A program made the translations under genes and the position numbers. This document shows positions 33,789-43,202 of a stretch of DNA of 64,000 bases, piece by piece. Position 1 is the first letter of the stretch; each line of letters begins with the position of its first letter. This DNA comes from JBQTKD01 sp963703165 (lineage in GTDB: Bacteria; Actinomycetota; Actinomycetes; Sporichthyales; Sporichthyaceae). Under the pieces are notes generated by a model. That model was not told the origin of the DNA. It did not search any database and was given only the letters and a program-made list of their open reading frames with translations. Where the stretch lies: positions 4,898,001 through 4,962,000 of the forward strand of contig OY969798.1 of the NCBI GenBank assembly GCA_963703165.1, given 5' to 3'.

Positions 33789-33886
33789 GCGTACGGGAAT
33801 TGCGCTCTCGGGGAATTTGATGCCCCGGAATGTCCCGGTTTGTCACGGTGTCCCGCGTACGCAGATTGCACACTCGGGGAGCTTTT
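33789..33886. repeat. Degenerate 32-bp direct repeat
   Basis: GCGTACG..ATTGC.C.CTCGGGGA.TTT occurs at 33789 and again at 33855, start-to-start 66 bases. It fills most of the gap before the convergent ssgB. Confidence 0.45.
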
Positions 33887-33904
33887 GGCACCCAGGGACG
33901 ACGA

Positions 33905-33941
33905 GGGCGACGTGGTCCACCGTGGTGGACCGACGTCGCCC
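33905..33941. terminator. Bidirectional terminator hairpin between pabC and ssgB
   Basis: GGGCGACGT-GGTCCACC / GGTGGACC-ACGTCGCCC with a two-base tip and one bulge, ending 18 bases before the ssgB stop of the convergent gene. Confidence 0.7.
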
Positions 33942-33958
33942 GTCGGCTTGAACTGGGT

Positions 33959-34372
33959 CTATTCGGCGATCAGCTGAGTGAGTGCCGTGTCGATGTCGAG
34001 GTGCAGCGATTCGTCGCCCGCCGGGACGGTGGCGTACGTGCGCTCCAGGAACGTGGAGAGCTCGGGAGCCGGGGCCTCCAAGAGAGCCTCTCCCTCAGGA
34101 GAACTCAGGGAGATATAGACCACCTGCTCGCCAGCTTCGCTGGACGGCCAGACCCGAACATCACCAAGGCCCGCGTCGTCCTTGAGGCCTGCTGCGAGCA
34201 GATCACGGGCGAACACCCACTCGACCGTGTCGCCGGCCGCGTGGAAGGTGGCATGGATGGCATAGGGATCCGAAACGTCGTAGCGCAGCGCGGCCGGAAC
34301 CGGCAGAGCAGCGTCTCCAGCGACAAGAAGTCGCAAGCGCAGCTCGCAGGTGACCGAGGGCTCTGCCTTCAT
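33959..34372 (-). CDS. ssgB: SsgB, sporulation-specific cell-division activator
   Basis: 137 residues, SsgA-like protein throughout. Close match in memory to Streptomyces SsgB: CELRLRLLVAGDAALPVPAA, RYDVSDPYAIHATFHAAGDT, VEWVFARDLLAAGL, DVRVWPSSEAGEQVVYISLS and SSPEGEALLEAPAPEL. SsgB recruits FtsZ to sites of sporulation septa with SsgA. SD GAGAGGTACGG ahead of ATG. Its presence marks a sporulating or hyphal actinobacterium. Upstream 580 bases contain no recognisable gene. Confidence 0.95.
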   Translation of the reverse strand: MKAEPSVTCELRLRLLVAGDAALPVPAALRYDVSDPYAIHATFHAAGDTVEWVFARDLLAAGLKDDAGLGDVRVWPSSEAGEQVVYISLSSPEGEALLEAPAPELSTFLERTYATVPAGDESLHLDIDTALTQLIAE

Positions 34373-34954
34373 CGGCGTGCCGTACCTCTCTCGATATTGC
34401 TCGGCGGTTTGCCCGGCCTCCGCGAGACGAGTTGCACTCGGCAGTGCGTCTCGGAAGTCAAACCTTGCCGTGCTGGGCTCTTCAGGCTGAATAACGTCCG
34501 TCCGAAGCTCAGGTCACTGTGTATCGCCATGATTCTTGGGACCGCAAGGAGCGCGGGGCTTCGCAATGCGCAGGTCACGGCGCTCGATCAAGGCGTCAGA
34601 ACTGATCTTGCGCGGCACCCCCGGGGGGTACCGAATGCCCTGTATGTCGGGCTTGTCCAGCCGAAATCAGGACGTCACAAGCCCGTATCGATTCCGAAGA
34701 GCCTCTGCGGGCCTCGATTCGCGAACCGCTCGGGTCCGGCGTATTCGGGCACTGCGCCCACGAGAAGTGGATCTTGGCCCAGCCAATTTTGAACTGGGCT
34801 TGGCCAGCGGCAGTCGGTTGCATTGTCATGTCGGTCCGACGCGAAACCGAGCGGTCAGGGCTTCAAACCTGCCTGGACGGCCCCTGCGCGTCGGCCGGCG
34901 AACAACCCGGCGGGTGGTCACTACCCGATCCGGTAAGGTTCCGAACCGCGTCCC
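34373..34954. other. Gene-free spacer upstream of ssgB and tRNA-Val
   Basis: No supported ORF on either strand. It holds the ssgB 5' region, a weak inverted repeat near 34770-34805 (GGCCCAG...CTGGGC) and a -10-like TAAGGT at about 34935 before tRNA-Val. Confidence 0.5.
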
Positions 34955-35026
34955 GGGCGATTAGCTCAGCGGGAGAGCGCCCCGCTCACACCGGGGAGGT
35001 CACTGGTTCGAACCCAGTATCGCCCA
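34955..35026 (+). tRNA. tRNA-Val (anticodon CAC)
   Basis: Acceptor arms GGGCGAT / ATCGCCC, anticodon arm CCCCG-CTCACAC-CGGGG, T-arm CTGGTTCGAACCCAG. CCA is not encoded. It heads the tandem tRNA-like array. Confidence 0.97.
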
Positions 35027-35330
35027 CCTAGGAAGACTGGTCCGGCTCGCCGGATCAGGTCGGCTCAGCGGGAGAGCGCCCCACGGCGCAGCCCGGGGAG
35101 GTCACTGGTTCGAACCCAGTATCGCCCACCTAGGAAGACTGGTCCGGCTCGCCGGATCAGGTCGGCTCAGCGGGAGAGCGCCCCACGGCGCAGCCCGGGG
35201 AGGTCACTGGTTCGAACCCAGTATCGCCCACCTAGGAAGACTGGTCCGGCTCGCCGGATCAGGTCGGCTCAGCGGGAGAGCGCCCCACGGCGCAGCCCGG
35301 GGAGGTCACTGGTTCGAACCCAGTATCGCC
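35027..35330 (+). repeat. Three 102-bp tandem tRNA-Val-like repeats
   Basis: Units at 35027-35128, 35129-35230 and 35231-35330, essentially identical. Each has a short spacer with hairpin TCCGGC-TC-GCCGGA, then a copy of tRNA-Val(CAC) from the D-arm (GCTCAGCGGGAGAGCGCC) to the acceptor 3' strand. The 5' acceptor strand is missing and the anticodon loop is replaced and lengthened (ACGGCGCAGCC for GCTCACAC), so they are not functional tRNAs. The last unit merges with the 3' end of the convergent MFS gene. Confidence 0.92.
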
Positions 35331-36535
35331 TCCACTTTCGGCCCCGGCCTCGTGCCGGCGCGTCGATGGAGACGGAACATCGCCACCATCCCGACCATCG
35401 GACCCAGGCCGAGCAGAGCGATGGGCAGGCGCCAGCCGCCCATCGCCACCAACGTCGGGACCGACTGGATGGTCAGCACGGTCAGTCCGAAACCGAGGGC
35501 GAGCTGGGTGGTCAGCGCGGTCCCGATGTAGCGCCGGTCGACGCTCTCGCTGATGCACGCGGAGAACAGGCCACTGTCCGCGATCACCGCAGCGCCCCAG
35601 ATCACGACCAACGGCAGGAGCAGCGCCGGGTGGGCGCCGTACAACAGCGCGGCGATGAAGCAGCAAGTGCCGCTGACCGCCAACGCCCAGGCTGCCAACC
35701 GGGCCCGCCCGAGCCGGTCGCCCCAGAAGCCGGCGACGACGCAGCCGGCGGCGCCGGCCACCCCGATCGCGACGAATGCCGCGGTGTGCGGGTCGGGCAC
35801 CCACCCCGGGTTGTCCCGGGTCGCGTAGCTGGCGATCAGGAAAGCGGGCAACCAGGTCCACATGGCATACAGCTCCCACATGTGACCGAGGTACCCGATG
35901 GTGGCCAGCCGCGAATCGCGTTCGCGGAACAGCACCGTCACCTGGCGGGGGTCGAAGGGCGGCGAGCTGATCGCCAACGGCCCCGGTCGCACCACCACCA
36001 GGGCCAACGCCGCAGCGGCCAGGCCCAGGCCCGCCGCCACGTAGAGCGCTCGGCGCCACGGCAGGTCCGCGCCGGCGACCAGCTGCGGCACCGCGCCACC
36101 GAGGGTCAACGCACCGACGATCACCCCCAGCGCCAGGCCGCGGCCGGTGTCGAACCAGGTGGTCATCAACTTCAGCGCCGGCGGGTACACCCCGGCCAGC
36201 GCCACGCCCGTGAGGAAGCGCAACGGCAGCGCTGCGGCCATGCCGTCGGCGAACGCCGCGATCGCTGCCGTGGCCAGGGCCGCGACTGCGGCCGAGGCGG
36301 CCATCAGGCGATCCAGCCGGAGCCGGTCGGACAGGTTCAGCGTCGATGACAGCAACGCCCCCGCTACGAAACCCAGCTGGACCGCGCCGGTCAGCCAGGT
36401 CGCGTCGCGAGCGGAGGTACCCCAGTCGGCCCGGATGGAGGGCACCACGGCCGAGGCGGAGAACCAGGTGCTCAGCGCCAGGATCTGCACCAGCGCGACC
36501 AGCACCAGCTGACGCGTGCGTGCCGAGCCGCCCAT
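35306..36535 (-). CDS. Major facilitator superfamily transporter
   Basis: 409 residues, twelve predicted membrane helices. Loop 2-3 motif region LNLSDRLRLDRLMAASA and VGALTLGGAVPQLV helix five. Resembles nitrate/cyanate (NarK/CynX)-like and CP family carriers: LSTWFSASAVVPSIRADWG. The C-terminal seven residues AILGSNQ and the stop codon are encoded by the T-arm of the last tRNA-like repeat, so the natural 3' end was probably replaced. Substrate unknown. Confidence 0.88.
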   Translation of the reverse strand: MGGSARTRQLVLVALVQILALSTWFSASAVVPSIRADWGTSARDATWLTGAVQLGFVAGALLSSTLNLSDRLRLDRLMAASAAVAALATAAIAAFADGMAAALPLRFLTGVALAGVYPPALKLMTTWFDTGRGLALGVIVGALTLGGAVPQLVAGADLPWRRALYVAAGLGLAAAALALVVVRPGPLAISSPPFDPRQVTVLFRERDSRLATIGYLGHMWELYAMWTWLPAFLIASYATRDNPGWVPDPHTAAFVAIGVAGAAGCVVAGFWGDRLGRARLAAWALAVSGTCCFIAALLYGAHPALLLPLVVIWGAAVIADSGLFSACISESVDRRYIGTALTTQLALGFGLTVLTIQSVPTLVAMGGWRLPIALLGLGPMVGMVAMFRLHRRAGTRPGPKVEAILGSNQ

Positions 36536-36646
36536 GGCTCACCTCTTGTCCGGGCGGAAACTCTCCGGGCCGCCGACCGAAGCCTGGATAGCATCGGGGC
36601 CGCCCGTGACCCACGGGGCCATCTCGCCGCGAGTCAGGAGTATTCC

Positions 36647-38602
36647 GTGTCGGACGTGCACATCACCGTTGCCGGGGAGCAACGATCGGTGCCCGCCGGG
36701 ACGGCTGCCGCTGAGCTCTTCGCCGAGGACCGTGCGGTGATCGCAGCTCGGGTCGACGGCGAGCTGCGTGACCTGACCCACATTCTGCCCGAGGGCGCAG
36801 TGGTGGAGGGCGTGCGCAACGACTCCCCGGACGGGTTGGCGATCCTCCGCCACTCGTGCGCGCACGTCATGGCGCAGGCGGTGCAGGAACTCTTCGCCGA
36901 CGCGAAGCTCGGCATCGGGCCCCCGATCGACAACGGCTTCTACTACGACTTCGACGTCGAGAAGCCCTTCACCCCGGAGGACCTGTCCCGCATCGAGAAG
37001 CGGATGCAGGAGATCGTCAAGGAGCGCCAGACCTTCTCCCGTCGCGAGACCTCCGACGACGATGCCCGCATCGAACTCGCGAACGAGCCCTACAAGCTCG
37101 AGCTCATCGGCCTCAAGGGCCAGGACGCCGCCGAGGGCGCGAATGTCGAGGTCGGCGCCGGGCAGCTGACCATCTACGACAACCACCGCAAGGACGGGTC
37201 GCTGGCGTGGAAGGACCTGTGCCGCGGCCCGCACGTCCCGACCACCGGGCACATCCCTGCGTTCAAGCTCCAGCGCTCGGCTGCCGCGTACTGGCGGGGG
37301 AGTGAGAAGAACCCCCAGCTGCAGCGCCTCTACGGCACCGCATGGGACACCCGCGACGCGCTCAAGGCCTACCAGCAGCGCCTCGAGGAGGCCGCGAAGC
37401 GGGACCACCGCAAGCTCGGCGTCGAGCTCGACCTCTTCTCCTTCCCGGACGAGATCGGGTCCGGCCTCGCGGTATTCCACCCCAAGGGCGGCACCATGCG
37501 CCGGGTGCTGGAGGACTACTCGCGCAAGCGGCACGAGGAGTCCGGGTACGAGTTCGTGAACACCCCGCACATCACCAAGGGCGGCCTGTTCGAGCTGTCC
37601 GGGCACCTCGACTGGTACCGCGACGGCATGTTCCCGCCGATGGAACTCGAGGGCGCGGACTACTACCTCAAGCCGATGAACTGCCCGTTCCACAACCTGA
37701 TCTTCCGCAGCCGCGGGCGCTCCTACCGTGAGCTGCCGCTGCGGCTGTTCGAGTTCGGCACCGTCTACCGGTACGAGAAGTCCGGCGTGGTGCACGGCCT
37801 GACCCGCGTCCGCGGCCTGACCCAGGACGACGCGCACATCTACTGCACCCGCGAGCAGATGCGCGAGGAGCTCACCACCACCCTGCGCTTCGTCCTGGAT
37901 CTGCTGCGCGACTACGGCCTGGACGATTTCTACCTCGAGCTCTCCACCAAGGACCCGGTGAAGTTCGTCGGCTCCGACGAGGACTGGGCCGAGGCCACCG
38001 AGACCCTGAAGGCAGTCGCCGAGGCGGAGGGGCTCGACCTGGTCATGGACCCGGGCGGCGCCGCGTTCTACGGGCCGAAAATCTCCGTGCAGGCCCGCGA
38101 CGCGATCGGTCGCACCTGGCAGATGTCGACCATTCAGCTGGACTTCAACCTGCCCGAGCGCTTCGAGCTGGAGTTCCAGGCCGCCGACGGCACCCGCCAG
38201 CGCCCGGTGATGATCCACCGCGCGCTGTTCGGCTCCATCGAGCGCTTCTTCGGGGTGCTCGTCGAGCACTACGCGGGCGCGTTCCCGCCCTGGCTCGCGC
38301 CGGTGCAGGTCGTCGGCATCCCGATCGGTGACGCGCACATCCCGCACCTGCGGGAGATCGCAGCGCAGCTGCGGTCGCACGCGATCCGGGTCGAGATCGA
38401 CGAGGCCGACGACCGGATGCAGAAGAAGATCCGCAACGCCCAGAAGCAGAAGATCCCGTTCATGCTGCTCGCCGGCGACGAGGACGTCGAGGCGGGCGCG
38501 GTGTCGTTCCGCTACCGCAACGGCGAGCAGAAGAACACCGTGCCGGTCGCCGAGGCGATCGCCGAGATCGTGGCTGCCGTGCGGGACCGGGTCCAGGTAT
38601 GA
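36647..38602 (+). CDS. thrS: Threonyl-tRNA synthetase
   Basis: 651 residues, GTG start. N-terminal TGS domain (about 1-62), the editing/second additional domain (about 65-240), class II catalytic core with motif 2 LFEFGTVYRYEKSGVVHGLT RVRG and zinc ligands in MNCPFHNLIF, motif 3 region MIHRALFGSIERFFGVLVEH, and an anticodon-binding C-terminus. Charges tRNA-Thr. The HIT gene overlaps its stop by ATGA. Confidence 0.97.
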   Translation: MSDVHITVAGEQRSVPAGTAAAELFAEDRAVIAARVDGELRDLTHILPEGAVVEGVRNDSPDGLAILRHSCAHVMAQAVQELFADAKLGIGPPIDNGFYYDFDVEKPFTPEDLSRIEKRMQEIVKERQTFSRRETSDDDARIELANEPYKLELIGLKGQDAAEGANVEVGAGQLTIYDNHRKDGSLAWKDLCRGPHVPTTGHIPAFKLQRSAAAYWRGSEKNPQLQRLYGTAWDTRDALKAYQQRLEEAAKRDHRKLGVELDLFSFPDEIGSGLAVFHPKGGTMRRVLEDYSRKRHEESGYEFVNTPHITKGGLFELSGHLDWYRDGMFPPMELEGADYYLKPMNCPFHNLIFRSRGRSYRELPLRLFEFGTVYRYEKSGVVHGLTRVRGLTQDDAHIYCTREQMREELTTTLRFVLDLLRDYGLDDFYLELSTKDPVKFVGSDEDWAEATETLKAVAEAEGLDLVMDPGGAAFYGPKISVQARDAIGRTWQMSTIQLDFNLPERFELEFQAADGTRQRPVMIHRALFGSIERFFGVLVEHYAGAFPPWLAPVQVVGIPIGDAHIPHLREIAAQLRSHAIRVEIDEADDRMQKKIRNAQKQKIPFMLLAGDEDVEAGAVSFRYRNGEQKNTVPVAEAIAEIVAAVRDRVQV

Positions 38603-39153
38603 CGACAGACGTCCCCGAGGGCGTCGACGTTCGGGAGGGTGTGGGCAGCCCGGACGGGTTCGCCCGGCTCTGGACCCCGCACCGCATGGCCTACATCAAG
38701 GGCGAGAACCGGTCCGTCGGCACCGAGCCGGACGGATGCCCGTTCTGCCGGATCCCGTCGATGTCGGACGAGGACGGACTGATCGTGCGCCGCGGGGCGA
38801 CGGCCTACGCCGTGCTGAACCTGTACCCGTACAACCCGGGCCATCTGCTGCTCGTCCCGTACCGGCACGTCGCCGACTACGCCGAGCTGACCGAGGCCGA
38901 GACCCGGGAGATCGCCGAACTCACCCAGGCCTCGTTGGGCGCGGTCCGGGCCGCGTCGGGAGCCCACGGATTCAACGTCGGCATGAACCTCGGGACCGTC
39001 GCCGGGGCCGGTATTGCCGCGCACCTGCACCAGCACGTCGTCCCCCGGTGGGGTGGGGACACGAACTTCATGCCGGTCGTCGGGCACACCCGGGTTCTCC
39101 CGCAGCTATTGGCACAGACCGCCGAGGCCATCCGCGCCGCGTGGCCCTCCTGA
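38599..39153 (+). CDS. HIT-family nucleotide phosphorylase/hydrolase
   Basis: 184 residues. Zinc-type CPFC near residue 47, substrate loop AVLNLYPYNPGHLLLVPYRH and the histidine triad HLHQHVVPRW. Similar to mycobacterial HIT proteins (AP4A phosphorylase class) that sit after thrS and before pgsA in actinobacteria; substrate by inference. Starts inside thrS stop (ATGA). Confidence 0.92.
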   Translation: MTTDVPEGVDVREGVGSPDGFARLWTPHRMAYIKGENRSVGTEPDGCPFCRIPSMSDEDGLIVRRGATAYAVLNLYPYNPGHLLLVPYRHVADYAELTEAETREIAELTQASLGAVRAASGAHGFNVGMNLGTVAGAGIAAHLHQHVVPRWGGDTNFMPVVGHTRVLPQLLAQTAEAIRAAWPS

Positions 39154-39161
39154 AACTCTCG

Positions 39162-39211
39162 TTGCGTCCGAACAAGTGAGCGCTCTATGACGCCCGGTTT
39201 TTCGGACGCAA
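39162..39211. repeat. Palindromic element, GCGTCCGA family
   Basis: Arms TTGCGTCCGAA / TTCGGACGCAA around a 28-base centre, nine bases after the HIT stop. Confidence 0.65.
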
Positions 39212-39296
39212 GGGGAGTGGTGACATAGCTCTCGGGGCGGGCGGGGGAGTGCGCGCTATAGCGTCGCAGGGTGCCGACGTCGAGGGGGGCGAGCCT

Positions 39297-40676
39297 GTGC
39301 AGGACTGGGCGCTGAGCCCGCTCGACATCTCCTTCCTCGCAATCGAGACGTCGAAGACTCCGATGACCATGGGTGCCGTCATGGTCATGGAGGGCCCGGA
39401 GGACGGGTCCGACATCGACGCGGCTGCACTGGTGGAGTTGCTGCGCTCGCGAGCCGTCGGACTTCCGAGGCTGGGCCGCAAGCTGTCCACCGCCCTGCTG
39501 CCCTTCGGTGGTGCGAGTTGGGTCTCGGACCCGGAATTCGACCCGGCCCGCCACATCTTTGCCCACCGCTCGCGCGGGTCCGGCGGACGCGAGGAGCTGA
39601 ACTCGTGGATCGCGCGGATGCTCGTCGAACCGTTGGACCGGGACAAGCCGCTGTGGGAACTGCACCTGCTCACCGATCTGGCCGACGGGAACGCCGCGGT
39701 GCTGGCGAAGGTCCACCACGCGTTCCTCGACGGCCTCAGCACCGTCACCCTCGCGTTCGCGTTGGCTGACGGTGGGTCAGCTTTCAAGTTGCCGGGACCG
39801 GAGGGGATGCGCCTCGGTCGGCTCGGGACGGCGCGCACCCTGGCACGGAAGGTGCACGGCCCGTTGTCCTGGAGCGACCCGCGGACCCTGGTCCGGTCCC
39901 TCGCGCAGGGCGCGAACACCGCCGCCGGGATCGCGTCGGGTGTTGTCCGGCACGGCCAGGGCCTGCCCTTCGACCGCGAGGTCAGCGGCAACCGTGAGTT
40001 CGCCTCGTCCTCGGTCCCGTTGGCCGATCTGCGGTTGATGCGTCGCCGGTTCGGCGGGGCCACCGGGACCGCGAACGACGTGCTCGTCGCGCTGGTCGCA
40101 GGTGCCATGCGGCACTGGCTGATCGACAACCATCTCGACGCCGACCGCACCCTGCGCGCGATGATTCCCGTCGGCTCGGACAAGCCGCAGTTCAGCGGCG
40201 GCGCCGGCAACAACTTCTCCGCGTTCCTGCTCGACCTGCCGCTGAACGAACCCGACCCGGTCAAGCGCGTCGAGGCCGTCTGCGCCTCGATGACGCACAA
40301 CCGCGCTCTGGGACCGGAAGGTGGGCCGGGTGCGGTGCAGCACCTGACCAACCTCATGCACCCGGCCGTCGTGCGGGTCGGCGGCCCACTGATCGCCACC
40401 CAGGCCCACCGCCTGTTCGACGTGCTCATCAGCACGGTGCCGATCCCGCGCCCGCTGTTCCTCGACGGCCTGAAGATGACCGAGGCCTACCCGGTCGCGC
40501 CCCTGGCGCAGGGCCAACCGCTGCAGATCGCCCTGTCCACCTACGCGGGCCGCGGCTTCGTCGGCATCACTGCCGATCCCGTCGCCGTCCCCGACCCCGC
40601 CGGCCTCGCCGCCGCCGTCCCCGCCGAACTCGAACGCCTCAAGGCCGCCGCCGAGGCGACCCTCGAACCCATCTGA
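39297..40676 (+). CDS. Wax ester synthase/diacylglycerol acyltransferase
   Basis: 459 residues. Catalytic HHxxxDG in KVHHAFLDGLS, start MQDWALSPLDISFLAIETSK and the later NDVLVALVAGAMRHWL and PVGSDKPQFSGGAGNNFSAF blocks. Transfers acyl groups from CoA to alcohols or diacylglycerol for storage lipids. GTG at 39297 is preferred for its SD; an upstream ATG-lacking extension is open. It separates the HIT gene from pgsA, an insertion relative to the usual actinobacterial order. Confidence 0.9.
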   Translation: MQDWALSPLDISFLAIETSKTPMTMGAVMVMEGPEDGSDIDAAALVELLRSRAVGLPRLGRKLSTALLPFGGASWVSDPEFDPARHIFAHRSRGSGGREELNSWIARMLVEPLDRDKPLWELHLLTDLADGNAAVLAKVHHAFLDGLSTVTLAFALADGGSAFKLPGPEGMRLGRLGTARTLARKVHGPLSWSDPRTLVRSLAQGANTAAGIASGVVRHGQGLPFDREVSGNREFASSSVPLADLRLMRRRFGGATGTANDVLVALVAGAMRHWLIDNHLDADRTLRAMIPVGSDKPQFSGGAGNNFSAFLLDLPLNEPDPVKRVEAVCASMTHNRALGPEGGPGAVQHLTNLMHPAVVRVGGPLIATQAHRLFDVLISTVPIPRPLFLDGLKMTEAYPVAPLAQGQPLQIALSTYAGRGFVGITADPVAVPDPAGLAAAVPAELERLKAAAEATLEPI

Positions 40677-40720
40677 CCCACCATCAGTACGGGCCTCCGT
40701 GCCTCCCGGGATCCGTCTTG

Positions 40721-40770
40721 TGCCGGCGAGTGGGGCTATCGGTGCGCGCCGATACCCCGAAACGCCGGCA
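40721..40770. repeat. Palindromic element with three stacked stems
   Basis: TGCCGGCG / CGCCGGCA, GGGG / CCCC and TATCGG / CCGATA nested around TGCGCG. Located in the convergent gap after the wax synthase. Confidence 0.65.
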
Positions 40771-40789
40771 GAAGACGCCGAGAAGCAGC

Positions 40790-40822
40790 GCGCCCCGGCC
40801 CACGCGAGGTGGACCGGGGCGC
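40790..40822. terminator. Terminator hairpin between convergent genes
   Basis: GCGCCCCGG / CCGGGGCGC with a 15-base loop, ending 14 bases before the EF-G-like stop. Confidence 0.65.
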
Positions 40823-40835
40823 AATGGGGTGGGGG

Positions 40836-42989
40836 TCAGTGCGCGTCGGCCTCGCTCTGGAGCTTGGCCGCGATGTGACTGGGCATCGGTTCGTGGCGCA
40901 CGTACTCACGGCTGAAGACGCCCGTACCGTGCGAGAGGGACCGCAGGTCGATGGCGTAGCGGATCATCTCCAGCGCGGGCACCTCGGCCTTGATGAGCGT
41001 CCGGCCGCTCTCGCCGACCGGTTCGCTGCCGAGTACCCGGCCGCGGCGGGTGGACAGGTCGCCCATGATCGCGCCGACCCAGTCGTCGGAGACGATCACG
41101 CCGATCTCGTCGACCGGCTCGAGCAGCGAGCAGGCGCCCTTCTCCGCCGCGTCCTTCAACGCCAGGGCGCCTGCGGTCTGGAAGGCCATGTCGGAGGAGT
41201 CGACGCTGTGCGCCTTGCCGTCGTAGAGGGTCACGCGGATGTCCTGCACCGCGTACCCGGCGACGACCCCGCGTTCCATCTGGGCCCGCACGCCCTTCTC
41301 GACCGACGGGATGAACTGGCGAGGCACCGAGCCGCCGACGACCTTGTCGACGAACTCGAACCCGGCGCCCGAGGGCAGCGGCTCCACCTCGATCTCGCAC
41401 ACCGCGAACTGCCCGTGCCCGCCGGACTGCTTGACGTGCCGCCCGCGGCCCTTGGCCTGGCCGGAGAACGTCTCCCGCAACGCCACCTTCACCGGCACTG
41501 AATCCACGGCCACGCCGTAGCGGTTGGTGAGTCGGTCCAGCAGGACGTCCAGGTGCGCCTCGCCCATGCACCACAGCACCAGCTGGTGGGTGTCGACGTT
41601 GTGCTCCAGGCGCAGCGTCGGGTCCTCGGCGAGCAGCCGGTTGAGACCTTGGGACAACTTGTCCTCGTCGGCCTTGGAGTGCGCCACGACGGCGACAGGC
41701 AGCAGCGGCTCGGGCATGGACCACGGGCGCATCAGCAGGGGTGCGCCGCAGTCCGAGAGGGTGTCCCCGGTCTCGGCCTTGGTCAGCTTCGCCACCGCGA
41801 CGACGTCGCCGGCGATCGCTCGGTCCAAGGTGCGCTGCACCTTGCCCAGCGGGCTGGTCAGGGCGCCGACCTTCTCGTCGGCGTCGTGGTCCGCGTGCCC
41901 GCGGTCGGCGAGGAAGTGCCCGGACACGTGCACGGTGGCATCGGAGGTGAGCGTGCCGGAGAAGATGCGGACCAGTGAGATCTTGCCGACGTAGGAGTCC
42001 GACGTCGTCTTGACCACCTCGGCGACCAGGGGCCCGTTGGGGTCGCAGGACAGCTCGGGGCCGGCTTCGCCGTTCAGGCCGGAGACCGATGGGATGCGGT
42101 GCTCGAGCGGGGACGGGAAACCCTCGGTGATGACCTCGAGCAGCTCGGTCATGCCGACGGCGGTCACCGGGTTCACCGGCAGAACCGGGTAGAAGGAACC
42201 GCGCGCGACGGCGGTCTCCAGGTCGTCGATGAACACCTTGAGGTCGATGTCCTCGCCGCCGAGGTAACGCTCCATCAGCGACTCGTCCTCGGACTCCGCG
42301 ATGATCCCCTCGATGAAGGTGTTGCGCGCGTCCTCGATCTCCAGGACGAGGTCGGCGCCTGCGTCGGAGGTCGTGCGGGTGTTGCCGGAGTAGGCGTAGA
42401 TCTTCTGGGAGAGCAGGCCGACGAGTCCGGTCTGGACGCCGTCGTCGCTCATCACCGGGATGTACGCGGGCAGCACGCCGTTGCCGAACTCGGCCTGGCA
42501 GGTCTCCAGGATCTGATCGAAGTTGGCCCGCTCCTGGTTGTCCAGCTTGGTGACGACGACGGCCCGCGGCATGTTGACCGCCGCGCACTCCTCCCACAGC
42601 AGCCGGGTGGTCCCGTCGATGCCATCGGCGGCGGAGATCACGAACAGCGCGGCGTCCGCGGCGCGCAGACCGGCGCGGAGGTCACCGACGTAGTCGGCGT
42701 AGCCGGGGGTGTCGAGCAGGTTGACCTTCACATCGCCGACCATCACGGGGGCCAGCGAGAGGTTCACCGAGCGTTGCTGACGGGCTTCTGCCTCGTCGAA
42801 GTCACTGACCGTGCTGCCGTCCTGGACGCGGCCCGCGCGGGTGATGGTGCCGGTGGCCAGCAGGATCGCTTCCACCAGGGTGGTCTTTCCGGACCCGGTA
42901 TGGCCGACCAATGCCACGTTGCGGATCTTCGCGGATAGGTCGGCCTCCGGTGCTCTGCCGGCGACTCCGGACTGGGACTTGTCGGCCAT
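40836..42989 (-). CDS. EF-G-like GTPase (EF-G2 type)
   Basis: 717 residues. G1 VGHTGSGKTTLVEAILLATG, G3 DTPGYADYV, G4 TKLDNQ, then translation-factor domains II to V. It lacks the close similarity of canonical EF-G (for example the G1 is GHTGSGKTT, not GIxAHIDAGKTT), matching the mycobacterial/streptomycete FusA2 group with ribosome-related but unclear function. The ATG at 42989 is set by AAGGAGGT, seven bases before; a GTG three codons upstream overlaps that SD and is rejected. Confidence 0.9.
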   Translation of the reverse strand: MADKSQSGVAGRAPEADLSAKIRNVALVGHTGSGKTTLVEAILLATGTITRAGRVQDGSTVSDFDEAEARQQRSVNLSLAPVMVGDVKVNLLDTPGYADYVGDLRAGLRAADAALFVISAADGIDGTTRLLWEECAAVNMPRAVVVTKLDNQERANFDQILETCQAEFGNGVLPAYIPVMSDDGVQTGLVGLLSQKIYAYSGNTRTTSDAGADLVLEIEDARNTFIEGIIAESEDESLMERYLGGEDIDLKVFIDDLETAVARGSFYPVLPVNPVTAVGMTELLEVITEGFPSPLEHRIPSVSGLNGEAGPELSCDPNGPLVAEVVKTTSDSYVGKISLVRIFSGTLTSDATVHVSGHFLADRGHADHDADEKVGALTSPLGKVQRTLDRAIAGDVVAVAKLTKAETGDTLSDCGAPLLMRPWSMPEPLLPVAVVAHSKADEDKLSQGLNRLLAEDPTLRLEHNVDTHQLVLWCMGEAHLDVLLDRLTNRYGVAVDSVPVKVALRETFSGQAKGRGRHVKQSGGHGQFAVCEIEVEPLPSGAGFEFVDKVVGGSVPRQFIPSVEKGVRAQMERGVVAGYAVQDIRVTLYDGKAHSVDSSDMAFQTAGALALKDAAEKGACSLLEPVDEIGVIVSDDWVGAIMGDLSTRRGRVLGSEPVGESGRTLIKAEVPALEMIRYAIDLRSLSHGTGVFSREYVRHEPMPSHIAAKLQSEADAH

Positions 42990-43202
42990 GTGCGCCACCT
43001 CCTTGTGGGCAGGGACCGTCGCATCGAGGTGCTCTGTCGGTGCGGATCGGCTCCCTCTGGTTGTCGACTGCCTTCAGCCGTGGCGTGACTCACACCACGT
43101 CCTGGCAGCAGACACCCGCGGGAGGGGTGCCGGCAAGGGTGCGTGAGCCGATTCCTGGAACACGCCGCGGGGGTACGACACCGTTTCGTCGGCGGAGCCC
43201 GC

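Noticed and set aside
35027..35330. The 102-bp repeats as a CRISPR array or as extra functional tRNA genes
   Set aside because: Repeats are head-to-tail without variable spacers, so not CRISPR; the 5' acceptor strand is absent and the anticodon loop is oversized, so not working tRNAs.
42990..42998. GTG start three codons upstream for the EF-G-like gene
   Set aside because: This GTG lies inside the AAGGAGGT ribosome-binding site that serves the ATG at 42989.
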